Source of the DNA: Pseudomonas violetae
GTDB lineage: Bacteria > Pseudomonadota > Gammaproteobacteria > Pseudomonadales > Pseudomonadaceae
DNA length: 64,000 bases
Reading direction: 5' to 3'
Assembly (NCBI RefSeq): GCF_023072615.1
Contig: NZ_JAKNRW010000009.1
Span: 62,001 to 126,000 of the forward strand
Part shown: one piece after another, positions 24,628 through 33,642 of the stretch
How the letters are laid out: each line of letters begins with the position of its first letter
How positions within the stretch are numbered: position 1 is the stretch's first letter
Notes under the pieces: generated by a model
What the model saw: the letters and a program-made list of their open reading frames with translations, nothing else
Database searches by the model: none
Told to the model about the DNA's origin: nothing
Translations under genes and position numbers: made by a program

Positions 24628-26466
24628 ATGAGTCACGCGCTGAACGATACGATTACCTGGGGCATGATGCTGCGCAAGCTGCCCTCCATAGCCAAGGCCC
24701 TGCCACGGGTGGTCCGGGGCATGAAAGCCGCCAACGTCAAGGATCCGAACCAATCATGTGGCCTCGGCTGGAGCTTCGAGCAAGCGACGTTACGCAATCC
24801 CGATGGCCCGGCATTGCTTCAGGGCGACGTGCTCCTGACCTATGCCCAGGTCAACCAGTGGGCTAATCGCATTGCCCACCATCTGAGTGCCCAGGGCATC
24901 CGCAAAGGCGACGTGGTGGCGGTGTTCATCGAAAATCGCCCGGAACTGCTGGTGACTATCCTGGCGGTGGCCAAGGCGGGTGCGATCAGTGCGCTGCTCA
25001 ATACCTCGCAAACCCGTGACACCCTGGTGCACAGCCTGAACCTGGTAACGCCTGCGGCGATCATCGTCGGCGAAGAGCTGGTGCCGGCATTTTCTGCTGT
25101 TCGCGAGCGGGTGGCGCTGGAGCCCGCGCGCGCTTGGTTTGTGGCGGATCAGGACACCTACCGGCACCCGGGCAATGCGCCCGACGGTTTCATCAACCTG
25201 ATGGCGGCTATCGTCGACAGTCCGGCCGATAACCCGGTGACCAGCCAGCAGATTTTTTTCGACGATCCCTGCTTCTACATCTACACCTCAGGCACCACCG
25301 GATTACCCAAGGCGGGGGTGTTCAAGCACGGTCGCTGGATGCGCAGCTCCGCCAGTTTCGGCATGATCGCGCTCAACATGGGGCCGGACGATATCGTCTA
25401 CTGTACCCTGCCGCTTTACCACGCCACGGGGCTTTGCGTTTGCTGGGGTTCGGCTATCAGCGGCGCCTCGGGGTTCGCCATTCGCCGCAAGTTCAGCGCC
25501 AGCCAGTTCTGGAACGATGTGCGCAAGTACCGCGCGACGACCCTCGGCTACGTCGGTGAATTGTGCCGCTACCTGGTGGACCAGCCGTCCAGCGTTGATG
25601 ACAACCGGCACCGGGTCACCAAGATGATCGGCAACGGCCTGCGGCCCGGCGCCTGGGCTGAATTCAAGACCCGCTTTGCGGTGGATCACATCTGCGAACT
25701 GTATGCCGCCAGTGACGGCAATATTGGCTTCAGCAACATCCTCAACTTCGACAACACCGTCGGTTTTTCCCTGATGACATGGGAACTGGCCGCGTATGAC
25801 CATGACAGCGGCCAACCACTGCGTGACGCCAGGGGGTTCATGCGCAAGGTTGCCAGGGGCGAGCAGGGGCTGCTGTTGGCGAAAATCGACGACAAGGCGC
25901 CGCTGGACGGCTACACCGACGCGCAGAAGACCGCAAAAGTGGTGCTGCAAGACGTGTTTGTAAAGGGCGACCGTTACTTCAATACCGGCGACCTGTTGCG
26001 CAACATCGGCTTCGGTCACGCGCAGTTTGTCGATCGCCTGGGCGATACCTATCGCTGGAAGGGCGAGAACGTCTCGACCACCGAGGTGGAGAACATCCTG
26101 CTGCAGCACCCCAATATTTCCGAGGCCGTGGCCTACGGAGTGGAAGTGCACAACACCAACGGGCGTGCCGGAATGGCGGCGATCACCCCGGCCGAATCCC
26201 TGGCGACCCTGGATTTCAGCGAGTTGCTGGCATTCGCCCGCGAGCAGATGCCTGCCTATGCGGTGCCATTGTTCCTGCGGGTGAAGGTGAAAATGGAGAC
26301 CACTGGCACCTTCAAGTACCAGAAGACCCGGCTCAAGGATGAAGGCTTTGATCCTGGCAAAACCGGCGACGATCCCATTTATGCCTGGCTGCCGGGAACT
26401 CACACCTATGTGCAGGTGACAGAACAGGTGTTGGCCGAGATTTACGACGGCAAACACCGTTATTGA
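24628..26466 (+). CDS. Long/very-long-chain acyl-CoA synthetase (FACL type)
   Basis: Activates fatty or similar carboxylic acids to acyl-CoA through an acyl-AMP. The 612-residue ANL-superfamily protein has the AMP-binding P-loop IYTSGTTGLPKAG near residue 220, the core ELYAASDGNIGF near 355, YFNTGDLL near 450 with the ATP-binding Asp, and YRWKGENVSTTEVENIL near 475. The late FKYQKTRLKDEGFDP carries the likely catalytic Lys. The xLYAASDG and YRWKGENV forms match the FACL/VLACS-FATP-like group (bacterial FadD6-like), not the classical FadD. It lies alone upstream of an ankyrin gene (97-base gap). Confidence 0.92.
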   Translation: MSHALNDTITWGMMLRKLPSIAKALPRVVRGMKAANVKDPNQSCGLGWSFEQATLRNPDGPALLQGDVLLTYAQVNQWANRIAHHLSAQGIRKGDVVAVFIENRPELLVTILAVAKAGAISALLNTSQTRDTLVHSLNLVTPAAIIVGEELVPAFSAVRERVALEPARAWFVADQDTYRHPGNAPDGFINLMAAIVDSPADNPVTSQQIFFDDPCFYIYTSGTTGLPKAGVFKHGRWMRSSASFGMIALNMGPDDIVYCTLPLYHATGLCVCWGSAISGASGFAIRRKFSASQFWNDVRKYRATTLGYVGELCRYLVDQPSSVDDNRHRVTKMIGNGLRPGAWAEFKTRFAVDHICELYAASDGNIGFSNILNFDNTVGFSLMTWELAAYDHDSGQPLRDARGFMRKVARGEQGLLLAKIDDKAPLDGYTDAQKTAKVVLQDVFVKGDRYFNTGDLLRNIGFGHAQFVDRLGDTYRWKGENVSTTEVENILLQHPNISEAVAYGVEVHNTNGRAGMAAITPAESLATLDFSELLAFAREQMPAYAVPLFLRVKVKMETTGTFKYQKTRLKDEGFDPGKTGDDPIYAWLPGTHTYVQVTEQVLAEIYDGKHRY

Positions 26467-26563
26467 ATCTGGCTATGACCCTTGATCAGAAAAAAGAAGT
26501 GACAGTCCCCAGACTGCTCGGGAAACTGTCGCCCTTTGCACCTACACAGAAAGTGGAGCCACC

Positions 26564-27082
26564 ATGTCAGACCAAAGCCGCCAGATGACCCCCGAAGAAG
26601 CCGCCGAATTTGCCGAACAGGTATTCAACAAGGCGCGCGAGGGCGATGCGGCCATGATGGCAGCGTTACTGTCCAAAGGCCTGCCGCCGAACTTGCGCAA
26701 CCACAAGGGTGACACCCTGTTGATGCTCGCTGCCTACCATGGTCATGTCGAGACGGTAAAAGTGCTGCTTGAGCACAAGGCTGATCCGGAAATCCGCAAC
26801 GACAATGGCCAGAGCCCGATTGCCGGCGCGGCGTTCAAGGGCGACCTGGCGGTGGTCACAGCGCTGGTCGAGGGTGGCGCGCAGGTTGAAGGTTCGTCCT
26901 TCGACGGCCGTACTGCGCTGATGATGGCGGCCATGTTCAACCGCGTTGCTATCGTCGACTATCTGATCAGTAAAGGTGCCGACCCGAAGGCCAAGGATGC
27001 CAATGGCGTATCGGCGCTGGATGCCGCGAAGACGATGGGTGCAGTGGACACCACGGCGCAGCTGGAGAAATTGCTGAGCTAA
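26564..27082 (+). CDS. Ankyrin-repeat protein
   Basis: A 172-residue soluble protein made of about four ankyrin repeats after a short acidic N-terminus (TPEEAAEFAEQVFNKAREGD). Repeat cores are visible as NHKGDTLLMLAAYHGHVETVKVLLEH, NDNGQSPIAGAAFKGDLAVV, FDGRTALMMAAMFNRVAIVDYLI and DANGVSALDAAKTMG. Such small bacterial ankyrin proteins serve as protein-binding partners; nothing here shows the partner. GTGGAG stands 6 bases before the ATG. A REPIN follows directly. Confidence 0.9.
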   Translation: MSDQSRQMTPEEAAEFAEQVFNKAREGDAAMMAALLSKGLPPNLRNHKGDTLLMLAAYHGHVETVKVLLEHKADPEIRNDNGQSPIAGAAFKGDLAVVTALVEGGAQVEGSSFDGRTALMMAAMFNRVAIVDYLISKGADPKAKDANGVSALDAAKTMGAVDTTAQLEKLLS

Positions 27083-27106
27083 TGGCTCAAGCCGGGCGAA
27101 GAACCC

Positions 27107-27217
27107 GTGGCGAGGGAGCTTGCTCGCGCTTGGGTGCGCAGCACCCACAGGAATCTGCAGTGGACTTCTTATTTTTGGGCCGCTACGCAGCCCAGCTCGA
27201 GCAAGCTCGCTCGCCAC
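27107..27217. repeat. REPIN (GTGGCGAGGGAGC type)
   Basis: GTGGCGAGGGAGCTTGCTCG (27107-27126) is mirrored, with one mismatch, by CGAGCAAGCTCGCTCGCCAC ending at 27217. It lies between the convergent ankyrin and PstS/OmpA genes and differs in its outer bases from the GTGGGAGC class found elsewhere in the window. Confidence 0.8.
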
Positions 27218-27249
27218 AGGGGCTGTGACAGATTCAAAATCGCTTTGAT

Positions 27250-28590
27250 TCAGTAGACCCAGACCTCAACCCGACGATTCCTGATCCGCCCCTCATCCGC
27301 GCTGTTTGCCGCCACCGGCATCTGGGCACCAAAGCCACGGATCTCGCGCAATACGACCCCGCTCTTGGCCAGTTCCCGTCGCACTGCCATGGCGCGCAGT
27401 TTCGATAACAGGTCAGCGCGCGCCGGGTCCGTCTTGGCATCACCAAATCCTACCAGCGTCACCTGCCGATCGGCTTTTTCGCGCTGCTTTATATAGTCGA
27501 GCACCCTCGACAGGTCCTGCCGCGCCTTGTTGTCCAGAGTGGCGCTGCCTTCTTCGAAGCGAAAATTCACGGTGAGGCGCTGTGCATGGCGGCTGAGGGT
27601 TTGATACTCATCTGGCATCAACGCATTGGGTAGGACAGTCATGGCCTGGACGGTTTGCGCGATAAACCCGTTGGCTGCAACGATGCCCTGGCCCTGGTTG
27701 CCCTGGGTGAACTTCACCAACGCCTGCGCCCATGGATTGCTGCCCTTGGGCGGCAGGTAGAGGAACAGCCGACGTGACAGCGGATAGTCTTCGGTGGCGA
27801 TCAGGTTGTTCAGTGGCAGCATCGCCTGGGAAGCGCCGTCTGCAACCGCCACGGCTTTGGCCTGACGCACATAAGGCAAGCCGATAAAACCGATGCCTTG
27901 AAGATCGCGGCTGACGGCATCGGACAATTGCTCGCTGGACTCGAAGCGTTTTGCGCTGACGCTCAGGCTTTTCCCGCGGGGGCTGAGGACCAGTTCCTTC
28001 AAGGTGTCGTAGGTGCCGGATTGATCATCGCGCGCATAGAGATGAATAGCGCCACCGCTGCCGCCGACTTGTTCCCACGTCCTGATGTCTCCGCTGAAGA
28101 TGCTCGCCAGTTGCTCGGTGGTCAGTTGTTTCAGCGGATTGTTTGGGTGGAGGATGATCGCCAAACCGTCGATCGCGATGACCTGCTCGGCGCCGGTACT
28201 CTTCAGGTCGCCCAGGAATTGCAGGCTGGCCAGTTCGCTTTCCTTGATCGGTCTTGAGGAGGCCGCGAGATCGGCAGAGCCGCTTTGCAGCGCAGTGAAG
28301 CCAGTGCTGGAACCGTGCGCGGCGATCTCTACTTCGATCCGACGGCCCTCGGCGGTTTCGCCGACGATGCGCAATTCGTTGGTCTTGTCCGGCTTTACGC
28401 GACGAACCTTGAGCAAGCCTTGCTCGTGCATCAGGCCTTCGACCAACGCCGGGCCCAAGGCTGCGCCGATGGTGTTGGAACCCTGGATGCGCAACACCGG
28501 GCCGTGTTCGGGCAGCGGTAACGCGGCAGCCAACGCCGATACGGGGAGCGCGATACCCAGCATCAACAGGAACAAAACGCGCAGCATCAT
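27250..28590 (-). CDS. PstS-like substrate-binding domain fused to OmpA C-terminal domain
   Basis: A 446-residue exported protein. A signal peptide (LFLLMLGIALPVSALAAA) leads a phosphate-binding (PstS-like, PBP type II) domain, about 30-315: LRIQGSNTIGAALGPALV, GSADLAASSRPI, and DDQSGTYDTLKELVLSP. An OmpA-like peptidoglycan-binding domain occupies about 325-446: VNFRFEEGSATLDNKARQDL, TLVGFGDAK and the end RIRNRRVEVWVY. The fusion suggests a periplasmic phosphate- or anion-sensing protein held to the cell wall. No pst permease genes are adjacent, so it is unlikely to be a transport subunit. A role in phosphate sensing or scavenging is inference. Confidence 0.88.
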   Translation of the reverse strand: MMLRVLFLLMLGIALPVSALAAALPLPEHGPVLRIQGSNTIGAALGPALVEGLMHEQGLLKVRRVKPDKTNELRIVGETAEGRRIEVEIAAHGSSTGFTALQSGSADLAASSRPIKESELASLQFLGDLKSTGAEQVIAIDGLAIILHPNNPLKQLTTEQLASIFSGDIRTWEQVGGSGGAIHLYARDDQSGTYDTLKELVLSPRGKSLSVSAKRFESSEQLSDAVSRDLQGIGFIGLPYVRQAKAVAVADGASQAMLPLNNLIATEDYPLSRRLFLYLPPKGSNPWAQALVKFTQGNQGQGIVAANGFIAQTVQAMTVLPNALMPDEYQTLSRHAQRLTVNFRFEEGSATLDNKARQDLSRVLDYIKQREKADRQVTLVGFGDAKTDPARADLLSKLRAMAVRRELAKSGVVLREIRGFGAQMPVAANSADEGRIRNRRVEVWVY

Positions 28591-28660
28591 GCCGGCACCC
28601 TACAAAACAAAGGAAGTGCCGGGAGATTAAGTCAGTAGGGTTTCACAAAGATGACAGGTC

Positions 28661-28725
28661 AAAAGATCGCAGCGTGCTTAGGCGCTGTGCAGGAGCTGTC
28701 GAGTGAAACGAGGCTGCGATCTTTT
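28661..28725. repeat. REP doublet, AAAAGATCGCAGC class
   Basis: AAAAGATCGCAGC (28661-28673) is mirrored perfectly by GCTGCGATCTTTT (28713-28725). The right arm and its flank match, on the other strand, a single copy near 30986. It is a different class from the GTGGGAGC repeats and lies just after xthA, where it may also act in transcript ending. Confidence 0.8.
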
Positions 28726-28729
28726 AATC

Positions 28730-29542
28730 TCAACTCAACTCAAGCCAGATCGGCGCATGATCCGACGGCTTTTCCATCCCGCGCAATTCATAATCCACCC
28801 CCGCGTCCTTCACCCGCGGCAACAAACCATGGGAAGCCATGATCAGGTCGATCCGCAGCCCACGCTTGGGTTCATCTTCAAACCCGCGGCTACGGTAATC
28901 GAACCAGCTGAAGCGATCCGCCACGTCCGGGTTCAGGTGCCGGAAGCTGTCCACCAGGCCCCAGTTCTTCAAGCGCGCCATCCACTCACGCTCTTCCGGC
29001 AGGAAGCTGCACTTGCCGGTCTTCAACCAGCGCTTCATGTTGTCCGGCCCGATGCCGATGTCGCAGTCTTCCGGGGAGATGTTGACGTCACCCATCACGA
29101 CGACCGGCTGTTCATTGCTGAACTGACTTTCCAGCAGTTGCTGCAAGTCGCTGTAGAAGCGTTCCTTGGCGGGGAACTTGGTGGGGTGATCACGGCTTTC
29201 ACCTTGTGGGAAATAGCCGTTCATGATCGTCACCGGCACGCCATTGGCGTCAGCGAATTTGCCCCAGATGAATCGACGCTGGGCGTCTTCCTCGTCGGTG
29301 GTGAAACCTTTGTGCAGCTCCAGGGGTTCCTGGCGAGAGAGCAGGGCAACCCCGTAGTGGCCTTTTTGCCCATGGAAATACACGTGATAACCCAGCGCTT
29401 GCACCTCGGCCAGCGGGAACTGGTCGTCGTGGACCTTGGTTTCCTGCAGTCCGATCACGTCGGGCTGATGCTTCTCAATCAGCGCCGCCAACTGATGCGG
29501 GCGAGCACGCAGCCCGTTGATGTTGAAGGAGACGATCTTCAT
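28730..29542 (-). CDS. xthA: Exodeoxyribonuclease III
   Basis: DNA repair nuclease with 3'-5' exonuclease, 3'-phosphatase and AP-endonuclease activity. The 270-residue protein begins [18 protein letters not shown] (ATG at 29542), with the metal-binding Asn and then the Glu in [15 protein letters not shown]. Later blocks are [56 protein letters not shown] and the final [10 protein letters not shown] with the catalytic Asp-His. This is the XthA branch of the EEP superfamily at normal length. It is followed within a few bases by a REP doublet. Confidence 0.96.
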   Translation of the reverse strand: MKIVSFNINGLRARPHQLAALIEKHQPDVIGLQETKVHDDQFPLAEVQALGYHVYFHGQKGHYGVALLSRQEPLELHKGFTTDEEDAQRRFIWGKFADANGVPVTIMNGYFPQGESRDHPTKFPAKERFYSDLQQLLESQFSNEQPVVVMGDVNISPEDCDIGIGPDNMKRWLKTGKCSFLPEEREWMARLKNWGLVDSFRHLNPDVADRFSWFDYRSRGFEDEPKRGLRIDLIMASHGLLPRVKDAGVDYELRGMEKPSDHAPIWLELS

Positions 29543-29818
29543 GGCCGGCAGTCCTGGCAAAAGGGCGATGCTAGCTGACATGGGGACGGGGGGCTAGCTG
29601 TTGGTGCAGTAGCCTACCCTTTTAACAACGCTTGCTCGTGATGATGTTGTCTTAGTCAGCATCCGTGACCTATATCAACCGCTATCGCGAAGGAGTTTTG
29701 CGCCTACAAATCGTGCGCAATCCTTAGCGAGCGCCTCACCAATCAGCGCAGCACGCCTGCATGAAGTCCAGTTCACCCGCTATTCGCCTCGTTGGCCTTT
29801 GTAGCGCACCTAGCATTT

Positions 29819-30865
29819 TCATGTGCGTTTGCGAAGTTGGTTTATTATATCTATGTGGGCAGTATCGTAATTTGGTATGGCTTTTTTCAGGTCTGCATAA
29901 TACGAATTGGCATCTCGCATAAACTCGAATTGGTCGATAAGCCTACTCCGGATATCCTGCGGCCGGTATTTGTTCGGTTCAATCATTTCAGCTGCCTTTT
30001 TGTGAAGGCTTAGGCTTTTTTTAATAAAATCGCTCACGTTGTCAGGGGTGAGCTTAGAAACATTTGCTATGCTTGAAGGATTAGATATTGTTTCGATAGT
30101 ACCTATAAGTATATAGCTTGTTTTTTTTATTGAACGTCCAAATTCATCAGATATTTTTCTCTGCCCGTTTTTTGTGTATTTGTCGAGGTTGATTGTGCGC
30201 TTTAAGTCGCCTTTGGCTATGTAGTCACCGTATTTTACTGTTGGCATCTTATTGGGGGCTTGCATTTCATCTGCAAGATTAGCGGCCTTTAGAGATGAAA
30301 TACTTTTTTTTCCTATTATCCCAAACCATCGCATGCTGCCATTTGGATCCGACCAGTTTATCGGGTCATTCCCACAGTACGCATAAGCATTGACACCACC
30401 CTCTCCAAACGGACTCAACTTGTCCGGGCAGTTGAATCTCATTAATACCGGGTTGTACTGCCGATATCCATTACCCAAATGATAATGCCCGGTTACCCGG
30501 TCTGGCGGTTCTCCGTTAAACCCTAACAGGCTCAGCAGGCCTTGCGAAAACGGTCGATGCCCATAGGGCAAGTAGGCGATGTTATGCGGTAGCAGCGAAT
30601 TCAGTGCGTTCAACACCGAGCGTTGTTGATCGGTTGCCAGTAGCGTGGTCTCTACCTTGGGGCCCAGATGGTTGTGTTGCGCCAACACCTGGTCGTCGTG
30701 CTGGAAGATGCTGCGCTTCTCGGCGTTCTGGATTTCCGTGGTCAGACGATTTTGGCAATAAAAGCGCTGGAGGTGAGCCTGGCGGTCTGGCGTCCAGGTG
30801 ATAGAGCGATCCAGTGCGTCATAGTGGTAGCGGCACAACACGGTTTGAAGTGGTGATGTCGGCAT
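29819..30865 (-). CDS. Orphan Rhs repeat-associated core protein with variable C-terminal tail
   Basis: A 348-residue short Rhs protein. Residues about 1-150 hold YD/Rhs-like repeats (YHYDALDRSITWTPDRQ, then QRFYCQNRLTTEIQ) and the Rhs-associated core LPYGHRPF, LLGFNGEPPDRVTGHYHLGNGYR, with the boundary block NAYAYCGNDPINWSDPNGS ending about 173. The rest, about 175 residues, is Lys/Ile/Asn-rich and encoded by clearly more AT-rich DNA; no known toxin family was recognised. This is the layout of a polymorphic toxin tip joined to a truncated delivery core. No full-length rhs gene, VgrG or T6SS gene is near. No immunity-like gene is visible in the 276 bases downstream towards xthA. Confidence 0.85.
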   Translation of the reverse strand: MPTSPLQTVLCRYHYDALDRSITWTPDRQAHLQRFYCQNRLTTEIQNAEKRSIFQHDDQVLAQHNHLGPKVETTLLATDQQRSVLNALNSLLPHNIAYLPYGHRPFSQGLLSLLGFNGEPPDRVTGHYHLGNGYRQYNPVLMRFNCPDKLSPFGEGGVNAYAYCGNDPINWSDPNGSMRWFGIIGKKSISSLKAANLADEMQAPNKMPTVKYGDYIAKGDLKRTINLDKYTKNGQRKISDEFGRSIKKTSYILIGTIETISNPSSIANVSKLTPDNVSDFIKKSLSLHKKAAEMIEPNKYRPQDIRSRLIDQFEFMRDANSYYADLKKAIPNYDTAHIDIINQLRKRT

Positions 30866-31198
30866 TCTCTGATCTCCGGGCCGAGTGTCGAAACTATTGC
30901 CAGAGCATCGGCTTAATCACAGATTTTGCCCACTAGCAGAACTGCTAGGGCAGTGGGTGTATGGTCGGGCGGTTTAAGCCCGATCAAAAGATCGCAGCCT
31001 CTTTTCACTCGACAGCGCCTACCAGCATCCCATTGCCATCGCGGCTCTCTCGCACACACCCGATCCACTTGGTCTATACATTGATAGACCCAGCGCAACC
31101 GCTGTTTTCATCCCAGCAAGGAACTGTGCCCACACCCAGAGGCTCGTACCAACAAGAGCGCCGCCATTTTGAGTGGTGCCCCGGGGAGATTTGCCGTT
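30866..31198. other. Non-coding gap with hairpins and a single REP
   Basis: A 333-base stretch between the divergent Rhs and acetyltransferase genes. It contains the hairpin CTAGCAG-AA-CTGCTAG (30933-30948) within a longer CCCACT...AGTGGG pairing, the small hairpin CGGGC...GCCCG (30966-30982), and a single REP of the AAAAGATCGCAGCC class at 30986. No gene was seen in it. Confidence 0.5.
30986..31018. repeat. Single REP, AAAAGATCGCAGCC class
   Basis: CAAAAGATCGCAGCCTC, then TTTCACTCGACAGC, matches the reverse complement of the right half of the doublet at 28661-28725 with few differences. There is no inverted partner here. Confidence 0.7.
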
Positions 31199-31849
31199 AT
31201 GCCCGAAACCTCGACCGCCATTGCCGATATCCACATGCTCGACAGTGGCTACTCCCGCGAAGCCCGTTCGTTGCTGTACCAGGCCTATCGCCACGAGCCG
31301 ACGTTCAGCTATCTGTTCGAAGCCGAGCGTCCCGGCTACGAGCAGCGAGTGCGCGCCACCGTGCGCGAGCTGGTCAAGCAGCATTTCCTCCAGGACTTGC
31401 CCGCCATCGGCCTGCTGGTCAACGACCGCCTGATCGGCATCGCCCTGATCGCGCCGCCGCAACGTCGCCTGGGCATCACCGAGAGCTGGGCCTGGCGTTT
31501 GCGCATGGTGCTCAGCACCGGGTTCCGTTGCACCCGCCGCTACCTGGAATACCACGAAGCGGTCATGGCGTGTGTGCCGTCCGACTCGGTGCACCTGCTG
31601 CCGTTGCTTGGTATTCATCCGCAATTTCAGGGCAAGCACTTCGGCGAACAATTGTTACAGGCTGTGCACAACTGGTGCGCCGTCGATGAGCACTCCCAAG
31701 GGGTCGTGCTGGACACCGGCAACCCGCGTTACCTGGAGTTCTACAAGCGCCAGGGCTATGAGGAGATCGGTGAAGTGGCCATTGGCCCGGTGCGTGAGCA
31801 CGTATTTTTCCACGCCAACCCCCAGGTCCTGCAAACCGCAACCGCATAA
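31199..31849 (+). CDS. GNAT-family N-acetyltransferase
   Basis: A 216-residue acetyl-CoA-dependent transferase of the GNAT fold. The start MPETSTAIADIHMLDSGYSR (31199) has GGGGAG upstream. The acetyl-CoA-binding region is LLPLLGIHPQFQGKHFGEQLLQAV near residue 135, with the motif QxxGxxxG/A-like Q-GKHFGEQL, followed by GVVLDTGNPRYLEFYKRQGYEEIGEV, the classical motif B end. The N-terminal YRHEPTFSYLFEAERPGYEQRV is typical of an environmental GNAT subgroup. The acceptor is unknown. It runs in the same direction as tamA, 65 bases upstream of it. Confidence 0.9.
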   Translation: MPETSTAIADIHMLDSGYSREARSLLYQAYRHEPTFSYLFEAERPGYEQRVRATVRELVKQHFLQDLPAIGLLVNDRLIGIALIAPPQRRLGITESWAWRLRMVLSTGFRCTRRYLEYHEAVMACVPSDSVHLLPLLGIHPQFQGKHFGEQLLQAVHNWCAVDEHSQGVVLDTGNPRYLEFYKRQGYEEIGEVAIGPVREHVFFHANPQVLQTATA

Positions 31850-31914
31850 AGGACGAACTTTCCGCGCACGCCAGGCTCTATCAGGCTCCCAAGCTCGTGA
31901 TAGCATCCGCGCCT

Positions 31915-33642
31915 ATGAAGTTTCCAGGAAGAATTACCAGTAGCGTGCTGATGCTGTTAACCAGCTGCGCGGCGCTGGCGCAAAGTGAATTGGATGTGCG
32001 GGTCAAACCGTCCAACGATGAACTCAAGGCCAATATAGAGGGCTATATCGGCAGCCTCGGCGATCGTGACGAAGAAGCCTTGCTGCGCTTCAGCCGCGGT
32101 GCCGAGGAACAGGCGCGCAAGGCCGCCCAGGCCCTGGGCTTTTACCAGCCGCAGATCGACACGGACGTGAAGGGCGGTAAGACCCCACGGCTGATTCTCG
32201 ATATCGATCCCGGCGAGCCCATTCACCTGCGCAATGTCACCTTACGAATCGAGGGACCTGCGGCGTCGCTCAAAGCCTTTCGTGTTCCCAAAAGTGCGGC
32301 GCTGAAAACCGGCGCAGTGCTCAATCATGGCCATTACGAAGACGCCAAGCGCCTGATCCAGAACCAGGCGTCGCGTTTCGGTTTTTTCAGCGGGCATTTT
32401 TCCCACCAGACTCTGTCGGTAGACCCGCGCGCCGGTGTGGCCGATATCGACCTGGTCTACGAGAGCGGCCCGCGTTACTCCTTGGGCAAGATCAGTTTCC
32501 AGGGCGACACGCCATTCGACGAGGACTTGCTCAAGCGCATGGTGCCGTTCAAGGAGGGCGCTGCGTACGACTCCGAGCTGATCGCCGAACTCAATCAGGC
32601 CATGCAATCGAGTGGTTATTTTGAAAGTGTGCGGGTTGACGCCGCACCCACCGCATCGACAAACAACGTGATCCCGGTCAACGTCAAGCTCGACACCCGC
32701 AAGCCACGCACCATGGGTCTCGGCCTGGGTTATTCGACTGACGTCGGCCCCCGGGTCAAGGCCAACTGGACCCGGCACTGGGTTAATCCCCAGGGCCACA
32801 GCTACGGCTGGGAAACCGAGGTATCGGCACCACGGCAGAACGTTGGGGTTTTCTACGACATCCCCCTGGACCCGCCATTGACCGACAAGCTGCGGTTCGC
32901 CGGTGGCTACCAGAGCGAAGAAATTGCCGACAAGGATTCCCTCAGCAAGCTACTTACGATAGGTCCCGAGTGGCACAGCAAGTTGCCCAGCGGCTGGCAG
33001 CGTGTGGTGTCGCTGAAGTGGCAGCGCGAGGAATATCGACTCGGCGACGACTCAGGGCTCAGTAACCTGCTGATGCCCGGGGTCAGTTATTCCTATCTGA
33101 AAAGCGACAACCGCATTGATCCGCACAACGGCTATCGCCTGCAATTCGAGACCAAGGTGGCCAAGGAAGGATTGGGCTCGGACAATAATCTGCTATACGG
33201 CACGGCGCTGGTCAAAGGCCTGACCACGGTGTTCGACAAGCACCGTTTCCTTGGCCGGGTCCAGGTCGGCGGCAGTGCGACCAACGGCTACAAATCGGTT
33301 CCGCCGTCGCTGCGCTTCTTCGCGGGTGGTGATCAGAGCGTGCGCGGTTACGACTACCAGAGCCTGTCCCCGGAAAACTCCGAGGGCGACCGGATTGGTG
33401 GCCGGTACATGGTCACCGCCAGTGCCGAGTACCAGTACTCGGTCGCCGAAAAATGGCGGGTGGCGACCTTTGTCGACCAGGGAAACTCCTTTAATACGCT
33501 CGAATTGCCGAACCTCAAGACCGGCGTCGGTATCGGTCTGCGCTGGATTTCGCCGGTGGGGCCGATCCGCCTCGACCTGGCCCACGCGCTGGATGACGAC
33601 GGCGGCGTTCGACTGCACTTTTCCATGGGGCCCGAGTTGTGA
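31915..33642 (+). CDS. tamA: Outer-membrane translocation and assembly protein TamA
   Basis: Omp85-family outer-membrane protein which, with TamB, takes part in outer-membrane protein assembly and phospholipid transport. The 575-residue protein has a signal peptide (cleavage near AALAQ, about residue 23), POTRA-type domains to about 260 (SGPRYSLGKISFQGDTPFDEDLL is a clear POTRA), and a C-terminal 16-strand barrel with the conserved FFAGGDQSVRGYDYQSLSP loop near 470 holding the family VRGY motif. It ends in a barrel strand (VRLHFSMGPEL). Start chosen at MKFPGRITSS (31915). The stop overlaps the tamB GTG start by four bases. Confidence 0.95.
   Translation: MKFPGRITSSVLMLLTSCAALAQSELDVRVKPSNDELKANIEGYIGSLGDRDEEALLRFSRGAEEQARKAAQALGFYQPQIDTDVKGGKTPRLILDIDPGEPIHLRNVTLRIEGPAASLKAFRVPKSAALKTGAVLNHGHYEDAKRLIQNQASRFGFFSGHFSHQTLSVDPRAGVADIDLVYESGPRYSLGKISFQGDTPFDEDLLKRMVPFKEGAAYDSELIAELNQAMQSSGYFESVRVDAAPTASTNNVIPVNVKLDTRKPRTMGLGLGYSTDVGPRVKANWTRHWVNPQGHSYGWETEVSAPRQNVGVFYDIPLDPPLTDKLRFAGGYQSEEIADKDSLSKLLTIGPEWHSKLPSGWQRVVSLKWQREEYRLGDDSGLSNLLMPGVSYSYLKSDNRIDPHNGYRLQFETKVAKEGLGSDNNLLYGTALVKGLTTVFDKHRFLGRVQVGGSATNGYKSVPPSLRFFAGGDQSVRGYDYQSLSPENSEGDRIGGRYMVTASAEYQYSVAEKWRVATFVDQGNSFNTLELPNLKTGVGIGLRWISPVGPIRLDLAHALDDDGGVRLHFSMGPEL

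Noticed and set aside
25303..26457. 384-codon leftward frame within the acyl-CoA ligase gene
   Set aside because: Antisense of a well-recognised ligase; the product is His/Gly/Val-rich low-complexity typical of GC-rich shadows.
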